Assembly: GCF_007474545.1 (NCBI RefSeq)
Contig: NZ_VKOG01000006.1
Span: 62,001 to 126,000 of the forward strand
DNA: 64,000 nucleotides
Direction: 5' to 3'
Source: Chryseobacterium binzhouense
GTDB taxonomy: Bacteria; Bacteroidota; Bacteroidia; Flavobacteriales; Weeksellaceae
The notes beneath the pieces are model-generated. The model did not search any database. It was not told where the DNA came from and worked only from the letters and a program-made list of their open reading frames with translations. Made by a program: the position numbers and the translations under genes. Of the stretch, positions 52,948 to 60,980 are shown piece after piece; positions within the stretch are counted from its first letter, which is position 1; every line of letters starts with the position of its first letter.

Positions 52948-53736
52948 ATGAATAAACTCATTACAATTTTATTACTTGTATTGGTAAGCAACTTTCAAGG
53001 GCAGATTTTTACTGGAGAGGTCTTTTTAAGAGACAATTCGGTACTGTACCTTAATCAGGTTTATGTTACCAATATTAATAAGCACAAAACTGTGCTTACA
53101 AGCTATAACGGAGATTTTAAGCTGTATGCTGAGCCGGGTGACGTAATCAGATTTACTTCTATTGTTACCGAGAGGAAAGATATCACACTTACTCCACAAA
53201 TGCTGAATTCAAAAAACCTGATAGAATTAAAGGTGGCATATCATGACATTCAGGAAGTGGTCATCAGCAGATTCAGACCTACAGGAAATTTAAGATATGA
53301 TGTAAATTCCATCAGAAAAGAAGATAAAGCTCTTGCCATTAAAAAAGCAATCGGTTTACCTGAACCCAAAGGTGACGGTACTCCTCCTGAACTTCCGGTT
53401 GCGGGATTTCGTGATGGTGGTCTTACCTTAAGTATTGAAAGTATTTTTGATGTCCTGTCCGGAGAGAGAAAGAAAAAACAGCGCCTTGCAGCTTATGAGA
53501 GAATGCAAAATTCTGTCACCCAGATTAAAAATTATTTAGGAAAAGACTATTTTACAAGATTTAAGATTCCCGAAAATTTAATTGATAATTTTCTGCAATT
53601 TGTCTATACCTCAGAAAATATTGAAGTATATGTACAGACCGGAAATTTTGAAGCTGTAAAGCTTCCAATAGAAAAATATCTGCCTATCTATCAGCGCCGG
53701 CTTAAAAACTCACATTTACAGGAAGTTATCAATTAA
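52948..53736 (+). CDS. Secreted protein with carboxypeptidase-regulatory-like domain
   Basis: The 262-residue protein has a signal peptide ending FQGQ and then a short beta domain: IFTGEVFLRDNSVLYLNQVY, then KTVLTSYNGDFKLYAEPGDV followed by IRFTS. That pattern matches carboxypeptidase D regulatory-like (CarbopepD_reg_2) domains. The C-terminal part is helical and charged (GERKKKQRLAAYERMQNSVT and DYFTRFKIPENLIDNFLQFV). It has no type B sorting domain. In Bacteroidota such proteins are common at the envelope. Its function is unknown; its place just after the T9SS array may be incidental. Confidence 0.72.
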   Translation: MNKLITILLLVLVSNFQGQIFTGEVFLRDNSVLYLNQVYVTNINKHKTVLTSYNGDFKLYAEPGDVIRFTSIVTERKDITLTPQMLNSKNLIELKVAYHDIQEVVISRFRPTGNLRYDVNSIRKEDKALAIKKAIGLPEPKGDGTPPELPVAGFRDGGLTLSIESIFDVLSGERKKKQRLAAYERMQNSVTQIKNYLGKDYFTRFKIPENLIDNFLQFVYTSENIEVYVQTGNFEAVKLPIEKYLPIYQRRLKNSHLQEVIN

Positions 53737-53898
53737 CTTATCTTGTATAATTATGTATTAAAAAACACAACGAAGGAAAAATTATTAATTTAAAGTGATT
53801 TATTTCTATATTTTATTTAATTTTAATGAAAACTAATAATTCATTATTTTTTAAATTAAATATTTGAAATTAACTTCACTTCACCAATTAAAATATCA

Positions 53899-54681
53899 AT
53901 GAAAAAGTTAGTTTTACTTTTTACAAGTCTCGTTTTTGTATCTTATTCTGCACAACGGAAAAATAAGGATTACAGCGATATTCTTAAAAGCAAAAACATT
54001 TACGAAATCAACGCATTTCTGAGAGATGCCCATCCTGATGATCCTAAAAGATCTGTACTCAAGCCAAGAGTAATGGCAATGATGAAGGATTATATCAAAG
54101 ATGCACCGCCCGGCGACAGAAAGGTAAAAGAAATGCAGGAAAATCTTGCAAGACTTAAAAGAGGACCTTCTACCAAGATTTCTTTTGAAGAATTTAACGC
54201 TATTATCAAGCAGAAACAAATTCAAAAATATCAACAGCAGCTTCAGGTAGGACAAGCGGCTATAGTCTATACACCCAGTACTCCTCAAAATGTGTACATT
54301 GCAGCTTCGGCATCAACAAAAGCTTCTGCCGCACCAATTCCCGATACAGAAGCATCAGAGTTTAATATGCTTATGACTGAAAATCCTGTTGAGCATAAAA
54401 ATAAAACTGTAAAAATTCTCAATTCATTATTTGACAATGATCCCAATGCAAAAGAATGTATTGTTTTAATTCAGAACAAATCAGACTGTAACATCATTGT
54501 AAGAATTGAGGGAATAGGACATACCAAATACAGACTTCCCGTTCCGGCTAACGGAGATAACTCAATCGTGGTAGAAAAGGGTGACTATCTTTTATCCAGC
54601 CTCGTTTGCGGCGCTCAGTATGCATCTCAGAAAACCATTCAGAAACCTTTGATGATTGCTTTAGGAAACTCTTCCAAATAA
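53899..54681 (+). CDS. Small secreted protein, member 2 of a three-gene paralogous family
   Basis: The 260-residue protein has a signal peptide ending FVSYSAQ. The N-terminal module is DILKSKNIYEINAFLRDAHP followed by DDPKRSVLKPRVMAMM. The C-terminal module is NPVEHKNKTVKILNSLFDND with ECIVLIQNKSDCNIIVRIEG, then NSIVVEKGDYLLSSLVCGAQ. The motif AHPxDPKRxxLK and the two Cys (SDCN and SLVCG) are shared with the gene at 56923. A Gln-rich region (QKQIQKYQQQLQVGQ) joins the modules. Function unknown. The IS element lies just 18 nt after its stop. Confidence 0.75.
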   Translation: MKKLVLLFTSLVFVSYSAQRKNKDYSDILKSKNIYEINAFLRDAHPDDPKRSVLKPRVMAMMKDYIKDAPPGDRKVKEMQENLARLKRGPSTKISFEEFNAIIKQKQIQKYQQQLQVGQAAIVYTPSTPQNVYIAASASTKASAAPIPDTEASEFNMLMTENPVEHKNKTVKILNSLFDNDPNAKECIVLIQNKSDCNIIVRIEGIGHTKYRLPVPANGDNSIVVEKGDYLLSSLVCGAQYASQKTIQKPLMIALGNSSK

Positions 54682-54699
54682 TCATTCCCAATATTAAAT

Positions 54700-56168
54700 A
54701 GTCATTCCTTAAAAAGCTAATTTTTCATTTTGAAAATTATACTTGCCTAAAAAGATTTTGAAAACAAGTTCAAACCAAAGGATCAATTGTTTTTTAATTT
54801 GGTTAAATCTCATTTTTAAATTGTATCCAATCCCTGCTAATAAGGCATTATGAATATCTCCAGCCACTCCTTTTAGTAAGTTTAATCCTAAGGAGTGGTT
54901 TCTTTTTAAATGTGAGATACAAGGCTCTATGGCTGCTCTTGCTCGGAATCTTAATCTTGCTACTTGCTGCCCATATCTTGTTTTCTCTTTTTTTGTGGGA
55001 AGCAGAATTGCTGTTCCCTCGACTTCTTTTATTCCTCTAAATCCTCGGTCTGTAGACGCTTTCTTAGGTCTTGTTCCTCCAACGGATTTTCTTACCCTCT
55101 CACTTTGTGCCAATGATTCTTCCAGTGTTTTGCTATCGTGAGGATTGCCTGAAAATCTCTTTACCGAGGTGATGATGCCTGTTTTCCTATCTCTTACTAC
55201 CGCTACTTTGGTCCCAAATTCGTATGCTTTTCCCGATTTGCCTTTCGCAATACACGCAACTTGTGGCTCGTGAAGACTGTAAACTTTATCTTTTGTATCT
55301 CGTTCCTGAGTGAGTGCTTTGAGGTAAATTTTAAAAACGTCTTCGTAGCCTTTCAAAACAGCTTCGGGTAATTTTCTTTCTAGTTCACGAAGTACTCTTT
55401 TGCCGATAGTCCTGAGCTTTTTCCTTGCCATTTTTGCCTTCTTCTGTCTTCTCGGATGATGCCCAAAATAGGCATCTCGCAATAACTGTTTGCTTACTCT
55501 TCTGTAACTTTGTCTTTGAGTAACGCCTTCTTTTTCGGCTATTTTTACGCAATTATCAATCACTTTTTTTGCCAGTTTGGCATCAGTAGGAAACGTGATA
55601 TTCTTCTCATGAACAGTAGTATCAATCTGAAGTTCATCTTCTGTTTTGGCTTTGGGATGAAGTGAAATGCTTTGTCCCAAAAGAAATTCTAAACCACTCT
55701 CTCCAATTCTCTTTCTAAAGTGTACAAAATTGCTCGGGTCAAAAGGCTGCTCGGTCTGAAAAAAGGTTTCTCCTGTAAAATATTGCCAATAAGCATTCTC
55801 CACCCATCTTTCTACAACACTCTCATCGCTTTCTTTAAACATCTCCTTGAGCAAAAGCATTCCTGCTATTTTACGGATAGCAATAGAAGGTCTTCCGCTT
55901 TCTGAAAATAATTTCTCAAACTCTGACTCCATTTTATCCCAGGAAATCTCACCTGCCAATTTTACCAACGGATGCTCCATATTAATGAGTTCCGTAAGCC
56001 TGGTTTTGAATAAATTCTGCTGTAAATCCGGAGTTATTTTTCCTAACATTTTGCCGATTTTTATACCCTAAAAATACGATTTTCTGCAATTTTTCACAAT
56101 GATTTTGAACATACTTTAATTACAATGTATTGAAAATCAAAATATTATTGCAATTCTAAGGAACAACT
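54700..56168. mobile_element. Complete IS5-like insertion sequence with 4-bp target duplication
   Basis: The 1469-bp element has imperfect terminal inverted repeats. The left end reads AGTCATTCCTTAAAAAGCTA and the right end read inward is AGTTGTTCCTTAGAATTGCA, matching at 9 of the first 11 bases and again at the later ATTTTGA. It is flanked by AAAT on both sides (54696-54699 and 56169-56172), the likely 4-bp target duplication. It carries one transposase gene on the minus strand, whose stop lies inside the left repeat. The insertion lies between the gene at 53899 and trmB and breaks no gene. Confidence 0.85.
54709..56049 (-). CDS. IS5 family transposase
   Basis: The 446-residue protein has an N-terminal domain of the IS5 type (SIAIRKIAGMLLLKEMFKES followed by DESVVERWVENAYWQYFTGE) and then a DDE domain. 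Candidate catalytic residues are the Asp in LQIDTTVHEKNITFPTDAKL, the Asp in KASTDRGFRGIKEVEG, and the Glu in RARAAIEPCISHLKRNHSLG. A basic linker (GHHPRRQKKAKMARKKLRTI) lies between them. The frame is intact and begins at ATG, so the element may be active. Confidence 0.9.
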   Translation of the reverse strand: MLGKITPDLQQNLFKTRLTELINMEHPLVKLAGEISWDKMESEFEKLFSESGRPSIAIRKIAGMLLLKEMFKESDESVVERWVENAYWQYFTGETFFQTEQPFDPSNFVHFRKRIGESGLEFLLGQSISLHPKAKTEDELQIDTTVHEKNITFPTDAKLAKKVIDNCVKIAEKEGVTQRQSYRRVSKQLLRDAYFGHHPRRQKKAKMARKKLRTIGKRVLRELERKLPEAVLKGYEDVFKIYLKALTQERDTKDKVYSLHEPQVACIAKGKSGKAYEFGTKVAVVRDRKTGIITSVKRFSGNPHDSKTLEESLAQSERVRKSVGGTRPKKASTDRGFRGIKEVEGTAILLPTKKEKTRYGQQVARLRFRARAAIEPCISHLKRNHSLGLNLLKGVAGDIHNALLAGIGYNLKMRFNQIKKQLILWFELVFKIFLGKYNFQNEKLAF

Positions 56169-56199
56169 AAATAAAAAACTTAATGCTGCATAATTTTCG

Positions 56200-56207
56200 T
56201 AATTTTG
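56200..56207 (+). promoter_or_regulatory. -7 element for trmB
   Basis: TAATTTTG lies 21 nt before the trmB ATG and only 27 nt beyond the IS target duplication. The insertion may have removed the normal -33 region. Confidence 0.5.
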
Positions 56208-56228
56208 CAGCATTTCATTTTATAATTC

Positions 56229-56906
56229 ATGGGCAAAAATAAACTACGAAGATTCGCAGAGAATAAAATCTTACCAAATGTCATTCAGCCAAAAAGAGAA
56301 GAGGCACTAAATGGTTTTGAACTCAAAGGTAAGTGGAGAGAAAATTTCTTCAGAAACAATCAGCCAATCGTTCTAGAATTGGGCTGCGGAAAAGGAGAAT
56401 ATTCTGTAGGTCTTGCAAAAACATTTACCGATAAAAACTTTATCGGAATTGATATAAAAGGTGCAAGATTTTGGTTTGGTGCTAAAGAAGCCGTAGAAAA
56501 CAATATGAAGAATGTCGCTTTCCTGCGATCTCAAATTGAATTGGTTCATTATTATTTTGCTGAAAATGAAGTTGACGAAATCTGGATTACTTTTCCTGAC
56601 CCTCAAATAAAATTTAAACGGACAAAACACAGACTTACACATCCTGATTTTCTAGAGCGGTATAAAAAATTCCTTAAACCAGGCGGAATCATTCATCTTA
56701 AAACAGATTCTGAGTTCTTGCATGGTTATACATTAGGATATTTGCAGGGTGCAGGTTACGAAATCATTACCGCTCATCACGACATTTACGGAGCATTGGA
56801 ATATGATCCCGACACTCCCCATCTACGCGATATAAAAACACATTATGAAGAACTGTTTTCAGCAAAAGGAAAAACAATTACTTATATAAAATTCAGAATT
56901 AACTAA
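56229..56906 (+). CDS. trmB: tRNA (guanosine(46)-N7)-methyltransferase
   Basis: The 225-residue protein has the TrmB pattern: VLELGCGKGEYSVGLAKTF for SAM binding, DKNFIGIDIKGARFWFGAKE, VDEIWITFPDPQIKFKRTKH, and RLTHPDFLERYKKFLKPGGI followed by IHLKTDSEFLHGYT. The FPDP and KTDS motifs mark the catalytic and tRNA-binding parts. It adds a methyl group to G46 of tRNAs. The next gene (56923) starts 16 nt later in the same direction and may be read with it. Confidence 0.96.
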   Translation: MGKNKLRRFAENKILPNVIQPKREEALNGFELKGKWRENFFRNNQPIVLELGCGKGEYSVGLAKTFTDKNFIGIDIKGARFWFGAKEAVENNMKNVAFLRSQIELVHYYFAENEVDEIWITFPDPQIKFKRTKHRLTHPDFLERYKKFLKPGGIIHLKTDSEFLHGYTLGYLQGAGYEIITAHHDIYGALEYDPDTPHLRDIKTHYEELFSAKGKTITYIKFRIN

Positions 56907-56922
56907 CCAAAAAACACAATTG

Positions 56923-57651
56923 ATGAAGAAAAAATGGACTACCGTTTTGTTCTTCAGTCTCATAGTTTCTTCCTGCGCTGTAAATACTGCAAAGGAAGAA
57001 ATACTTAAAAGTGCAAACATCAATGAGATTGAAGAATATCTTTCTAAGGCTCATCCTGAAGATCCTAAAAGGAAAATTCTTAAACAGCGCATCATAGCCC
57101 TCAAAAACGCCGAATGGACAAAAGGTAAAAAAGATGCCAAACCGATGGAAGCCAGACCTGTTTTCGTAGATCTGCCCAACATAAGTTCAGCTAAAAAGAA
57201 CAATGAGCAAAAGGAGGAGCTATTCAAAAAATTAATGACCGAAAATTCTGAACAGCACAAAGAAAAGACGGTAAAATTGCTTAACTCTTTATTTAATGAA
57301 GACATCAGCAGCAACGAGGCAATCCTCCTTATAAAGAATAATTCCGACTGCAATCTGGTACTGGACATCTCCGGAAAAAAGTTTTACCATCTTCCTGTTC
57401 CCGCAAAAGGAGAAAATTCTATTGTAGTGAATAAAGATGAGTATAATCTATCCGGAAGCCTGTGTGATGTAGTATACCAAAATAAAAAAGAAATCGGTAA
57501 AAATCTAATGATGGTTTTGAATAATCCCGGCTATAAAAACAGCCAGCAAAACATAGCAAAGGAAACAACAAAACCAGATAGGGATTTAAAAAATCTTAAT
57601 CAAAGTCAAAATAAAAATTTTTATAAATCTAAAAAAAGAAAAAACCGCTGA
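56923..57651 (+). CDS. Small secreted lipoprotein, member 3 of a three-gene paralogous family
   Basis: The ATG at 56923 is chosen over the preceding TTG. The 242-residue protein has a lipoprotein signal ending IVSSCAVN. The N-terminal module is EEILKSANINEIEEYLSKAH followed by PEDPKRKILKQRIIALK. The C-terminal module is NSEQHKEKTVKLLNSLFNED, then LLIKNNSDCNLVLDISGKKF and SIVVNKDEYNLSGSLCD. Its closest relative here is the protein encoded at 53899. A basic Asn/Lys-rich tail (NLNQSQNKNFYKSKKRKNR) is unique to this copy. The stop codon lies inside the terminator hairpin. Function unknown. Confidence 0.75.
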   Translation: MKKKWTTVLFFSLIVSSCAVNTAKEEILKSANINEIEEYLSKAHPEDPKRKILKQRIIALKNAEWTKGKKDAKPMEARPVFVDLPNISSAKKNNEQKEELFKKLMTENSEQHKEKTVKLLNSLFNEDISSNEAILLIKNNSDCNLVLDISGKKFYHLPVPAKGENSIVVNKDEYNLSGSLCDVVYQNKKEIGKNLMMVLNNPGYKNSQQNIAKETTKPDRDLKNLNQSQNKNFYKSKKRKNR

Positions 57652-57665
57652 AATTCAGCGGTTTT
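57641..57665. terminator. Bidirectional terminator overlapping the stop codon of the gene at 56923
   Basis: AAAACCGCTGAA and TTCAGCGGTTTT form a 12-bp inverted repeat around a single A. The TGA stop (57649-57651) lies in the left arm. It can end both the plus-strand gene and the minus-strand rpsB transcript. Confidence 0.85.
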
Positions 57666-57688
57666 AATATTTAAAAGAATAATCAAAA

Positions 57689-58453
57689 TTATTCAGCAGA
57701 ATCGAAATCTGCATCTTTATCAGCAGATACTACTTCTCCTTCTTCTTTAGATTTTTCTTTATCAGCTTTTCTCTGAGACTGACCTTCTTTGATAGAATCT
57801 GAAACAACGCTCAAGATCATATCAATAGACTTAGAAGCATCATCGTTTCCTGGGATAACGAAGTCTACTTTTCTTGGGTCAGAGTTGGTATCAACAATAC
57901 CGAAAACTGGGATACCTAATTTCTTAGCTTCAGTTACAGCGATATGTTCTCTCATAATATCTACAACGAAGATTGCAGAAGGAAGACGAACCATGTCAGA
58001 GATAGAACCTAAGTTTTTCTCTAAGTTAGCTCTTTGTCTGTCTACCTGTAATCTTTCTTTTTTAGATAAAGTTTCGAACGTACCGTCTTTTTTCATTTTG
58101 TCGATAGAGTTCATCTTCTTTACAGCCTTTCTGATAGTTACAAAGTTTGTAAGCATACCTCCCGGCCATCTTTCAGTGATATAAGGCATATTAAGTTCAG
58201 CAGCATGTTTTGCAACCACTTCTTTCGCCTGCTTTTTAGTAGCTACGAAAAGAACTTTTTTACCTGCAGAAGTTAATTTTTCTAAAGCGTTACAAGCTTC
58301 ATCCAATTTAACTGCTGTTTTATGTAAGTCTACAATGTGAATACCGTTTTTCTCCATAAAAATGTATGGAGCCATATTTGGATTCCACTTTCTAGTCATG
58401 TGACCGAAGTGTACACCAGCCTCTAGAAGGTCTTTTACATTTGCTTTTGCCAT
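57689..58453 (-). CDS. rpsB: Ribosomal protein S2
   Basis: The 254-residue protein has the S2 pattern: NVKDLLEAGVHFGHMTRKWN, NGIHIVDLHKTAVKLDEACN, VKKVLFVATKKQAKE-type (here GKKVLFVATKKQAKEVVAKH), TERWPGGMLTNFVTIRKAVK, and GIPVFGIVDTNSDPRKVDFV. A charged C-terminal tail (KADKEKSKEEGEVVSADKDA) is present. It is the last gene of the rplM-rpsI-rpsB unit. The usual next gene, tsf, is not here. Confidence 0.97.
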   Translation of the reverse strand: MAKANVKDLLEAGVHFGHMTRKWNPNMAPYIFMEKNGIHIVDLHKTAVKLDEACNALEKLTSAGKKVLFVATKKQAKEVVAKHAAELNMPYITERWPGGMLTNFVTIRKAVKKMNSIDKMKKDGTFETLSKKERLQVDRQRANLEKNLGSISDMVRLPSAIFVVDIMREHIAVTEAKKLGIPVFGIVDTNSDPRKVDFVIPGNDDASKSIDMILSVVSDSIKEGQSQRKADKEKSKEEGEVVSADKDADFDSAE

Positions 58454-58559
58454 GTTTTCTGTTTTTGTTAGTTTACTTTCCGTCTTTTAAACAATCAACA
58501 ACTTCTTTAGATGGGAGAAGCGTTTGGATGCTAAACGTAACGGGCAATTTTAAATTTAG

Positions 58560-58635
58560 ATTAATAGATTTCAGATATAAGATACCAGACAAGAAAAGGT
58601 CTGAAATCTGACATCTCCAATCTGATGTCTGAAAA
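58560..58635. repeat. Degenerate TCTGAAATCTGA-type repeat in the rpsB-rpsI gap
   Basis: The gap holds several related units: GATTTCAGAT, GGTCTGAAATCTGACATCTC and AATCTGATGTCTGAAA. Part can fold (GACATC with GATGTC). Similar strings are common in flavobacterial intergenic regions. The function is unknown and the boundaries are approximate. Confidence 0.5.
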
Positions 58636-58638
58636 AAA

Positions 58639-59025
58639 TTAACGTTTTGAGAATTGGAATCTCTTTCTTGCTTTTTTCTGACCTGGCTTCTTTCTTTCCA
58701 CCATTCTTGCGTCTCTTGTAAGTAAACCAGCTGGTTTCAAAGCTAATCTGAACTCAGCGTTGATTTCGCATAAAGCTCTTGAAATACCTAATCTGATAGC
58801 TTCTGCCTGACCTGTATTTCCACCTCCGAATACGTTTACAGTAACATCGTACTGACCAACAGTTTCAGAAAGGATGAACGGCTGGTTTAATTTGTAAACC
58901 ATAACGTCTGTAGAAAAATATTCTTTAGCATCTTTACCGTTTACTGTAATGTTTCCAGAACCTGGTCTTACATAAACTCTTGCTACAGAAGTTTTTCTTC
59001 TTCCGATTTTGTGAACTATAGACAT
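58639..59025 (-). CDS. rpsI: Ribosomal protein S9
   Basis: The 128-residue protein has the S9 pattern: [60 protein letters not shown] and the C-terminal KRFQFSKR that reaches the P-site tRNA. It follows rplM with a 6-nt spacer on the minus strand, the conserved L13-S9 pair. Confidence 0.97.
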   Translation of the reverse strand: MSIVHKIGRRKTSVARVYVRPGSGNITVNGKDAKEYFSTDVMVYKLNQPFILSETVGQYDVTVNVFGGGNTGQAEAIRLGISRALCEINAEFRLALKPAGLLTRDARMVERKKPGQKKARKRFQFSKR

Positions 59026-59031
59026 AATTAA

Positions 59032-59487
59032 TTATTTAATTTCGTTAACATTAATTGTTTTTGGCTGTTGAGCTTCATGCTTATGCTCAGTTCCTTCATA
59101 TAAATAAAGGTTCTTCAACAATGCAGATCCTAATCTGTTTTTTGGAAGCATACCTTTTACAGATTTTTCCAATACTTTTAAAGAATCTTTTTTCTGAAGT
59201 TCTGCAGCTGTCATAGACTTCTGACCACCAGGATAACCTGTATGCCAGATATACGTCTTATCGTTCCACTTGTTTCCGGAAAGAGCAACTTTCCCAGCAT
59301 TCAAAACAATAACGTTATCACCACAATCTACGTGAGGTGTAAAGTTTGCTTTGTGCTTACCTCTCAAAATCTTTGCAACCTTAGAAGCAAGTCTTCCTAA
59401 AGGTTGTCCTTCAGCGTCTACCACAACCCATTCTTTATTAGCAGTAGCTTTGTTCGCTGAAACAGTTTTGTAACTTAATGTATTCAC
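59032..59487 (-). CDS. rplM: Ribosomal protein L13
   Basis: The 151-residue protein starts at GTG (MNTLSYKTVSANKATANKEW), the flavobacterial form of L13. The core is WVVVDAEGQPLGRLASKVAK, DNVIVLNAGKVALSGNKWND, TYIWHTGYPGGQKSMTA, and the conserved VKGMLPKNRLGSALLKNLYL. It heads the rplM-rpsI-rpsB unit. Confidence 0.97.
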   Translation of the reverse strand: MNTLSYKTVSANKATANKEWVVVDAEGQPLGRLASKVAKILRGKHKANFTPHVDCGDNVIVLNAGKVALSGNKWNDKTYIWHTGYPGGQKSMTAAELQKKDSLKVLEKSVKGMLPKNRLGSALLKNLYLYEGTEHKHEAQQPKTINVNEIK

Positions 59488-59532
59488 ACGTTTTAGTTAA
59501 AGATTAAACATAATATTCCCCATAAGGGTGTG

Positions 59533-59540
59533 CAAAGGTA
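59533..59540 (-). promoter_or_regulatory. -7 element for the rplM-rpsI-rpsB unit
   Basis: The reverse complement is TACCTTTG, a match to TAnnTTTG, about 45 nt before the rplM start. No clear -33 TTG was found. Confidence 0.5.
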
Positions 59541-59697
59541 CAAATTATTTTTAGAATGCGAAAACATATTTCATTTAATGAGAATACATATGTGATAAAG
59601 CACAATTTATATCCTTGAAAAATGTGGGTTAAGCGTCCCGCAACTTGACGAAGCTGGAGGTATTACAAGCACAATGTTTAAATTGTAATTTGCAGTA

Positions 59698-60426
59698 TTA
59701 TTTAATGAGTTTAATCTCTCTGAAGATTCCACGTTGAGATAAATCCTCGTTTCTCACTTTATATTTGGGTGTTAAGGTGAAATTAGAAATTTTTATGAGT
59801 GATTTTATTTTAGGACTTAGTTGTACTACTTGAGCATTTATCTTATCTATTTCATTATTTTTATTTACATATAAATAGATTTCTCCTTTTTTTATTCTAA
59901 GCTCATCTAAATGGTATTCTTCCATACTTTCAACATCATTTAAATTGTAAAAATATAGACTGTCTTTGGTTTCTTTAAATTTATCAAATTGAAATCTACC
60001 ACTATTTGAACTTTCAGAATATCCCTTATATTGGTAAGTGCGTGTTATTAAATTAATTCCTTGATTATTCGTAATATCAATTTTCATGGGTTTAAGAATA
60101 CTGGTGCTTTTATAGTAAGGTTCTCCACAAGTTCCGTAACAATCATGCGTTACTCCTTCAATATTCAATTTGTTAGGGATTCCTGATAATTGATAAATTG
60201 GAAGAATATTTTCCACTTCCACCTTAAATTTTTCTGTAGAATCTAAAATAATAAAACCGTATAGATTTGAGTCACGCCCTCCCCACGCATTAAAATTGTA
60301 TATTAATTTTGAACTTCCTTCAATTTTTTGAACAAATAAACTGTCAATTCTCCATTCAGTTTTTTCAAAACTACAGCCATAAAATAAAGATAGAATTAAT
60401 AAAATTAAAAATAATTTAGCTTTCAT
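59698..60426 (-). CDS. Lipoprotein of unknown function
   Basis: The 242-residue protein has a lipoprotein signal ending LFYGCSFEK. The mature part is beta-rich: TEWRIDSLFVQKIEGSSKLI, YGFIILDSTEKFKVEVE, GVTHDCYGTCGEPYYKSTSI with a close Cys pair (CYGTC), and LDELRIKKGEIYLYVNKNNE. I do not recognise a family. The CxxxC could bind a metal or form a disulfide. It is a single-gene unit. The 210 nt before rplM hold no gene I can support. Confidence 0.65.
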   Translation of the reverse strand: MKAKLFLILLILSLFYGCSFEKTEWRIDSLFVQKIEGSSKLIYNFNAWGGRDSNLYGFIILDSTEKFKVEVENILPIYQLSGIPNKLNIEGVTHDCYGTCGEPYYKSTSILKPMKIDITNNQGINLITRTYQYKGYSESSNSGRFQFDKFKETKDSLYFYNLNDVESMEEYHLDELRIKKGEIYLYVNKNNEIDKINAQVVQLSPKIKSLIKISNFTLTPKYKVRNEDLSQRGIFREIKLIK

Positions 60427-60463
60427 TTTAGCGTAATTTTTAAAAACATTGCAAATAACAAGT

Positions 60464-60796
60464 TTATTTCCTTAATGATTTGCTCCCTCTGAAACTCGCA
60501 ATTAAATAATACGCGACAAAAACCGTAGAAAATTTAAGGATTGCAGGAATTGCCAATTCAAGATTAAATATGGCGGTACCTGCTAAAACCAATAATCCCA
60601 TTGCAGCAAAAGAACTTAAAAGCTTTTTAACCAATGTGAATTTCGGAGTATCAAGATAATAAGAAAGTCCCCATGCTAAACCAAAAGCTATTGCATAAAA
60701 AATATCTAAAGCAATATTTTCACTGCTTATAAAAAAATAATTGATCAGGAAACTAAGAACGGTTCCCAAGGTAAAATATATAAGTGCTTTTTGCAT
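60464..60796 (-). CDS. Small integral membrane protein of unknown function
   Basis: The open frame begins upstream at 60871, but the start was set at MQKALIYFTLGTVLSFLINY (60796), which begins the first membrane segment. The 110-residue protein has four hydrophobic segments (LIYFTLGTVLSFLINYFFIS, IFYAIAFGLAWGLSYYL, LLSSFAAMGLLVLAGTAIF and ILKFSTVFVAYYLIASF). No known motif is seen. It lies 37 nt before the lipoprotein gene in the same direction and may be co-transcribed with it. Confidence 0.6.
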   Translation of the reverse strand: MQKALIYFTLGTVLSFLINYFFISSENIALDIFYAIAFGLAWGLSYYLDTPKFTLVKKLLSSFAAMGLLVLAGTAIFNLELAIPAILKFSTVFVAYYLIASFRGSKSLRK

Positions 60797-60945
60797 ACTA
60801 TTATAATAAGGTGTAAAAATAAAGAATTTACTTATCATTTCTAAGCCCTTATTTATAATAAAGGGAAACACAGAATATATTCTATTTAATTAAATAATTA
60901 TCAATCAGTATTTTAAATATAAAAAATAAGTTTTTATTTTATTAT

Positions 60946-60953
60946 TATATTTG
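60946..60953 (+). promoter_or_regulatory. -7 element for the acyl-CoA mutase gene
   Basis: TATATTTG lies 27 nt before the ATG at 60981. No -33 TTG is obvious. Confidence 0.45.
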
Positions 60954-60980
60954 GGAACTTAGAAATTTTCTACAATCGAT

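Noticed and set aside
59575-59690. GC-richer stretch with GTCCCGCAACTTGACGAAGC downstream of the lipoprotein at 59698
   Set aside because: It looked like a fragment of a dispersed repeat or RNA, but no pairing partner, terminator run or second copy could be found in the window.
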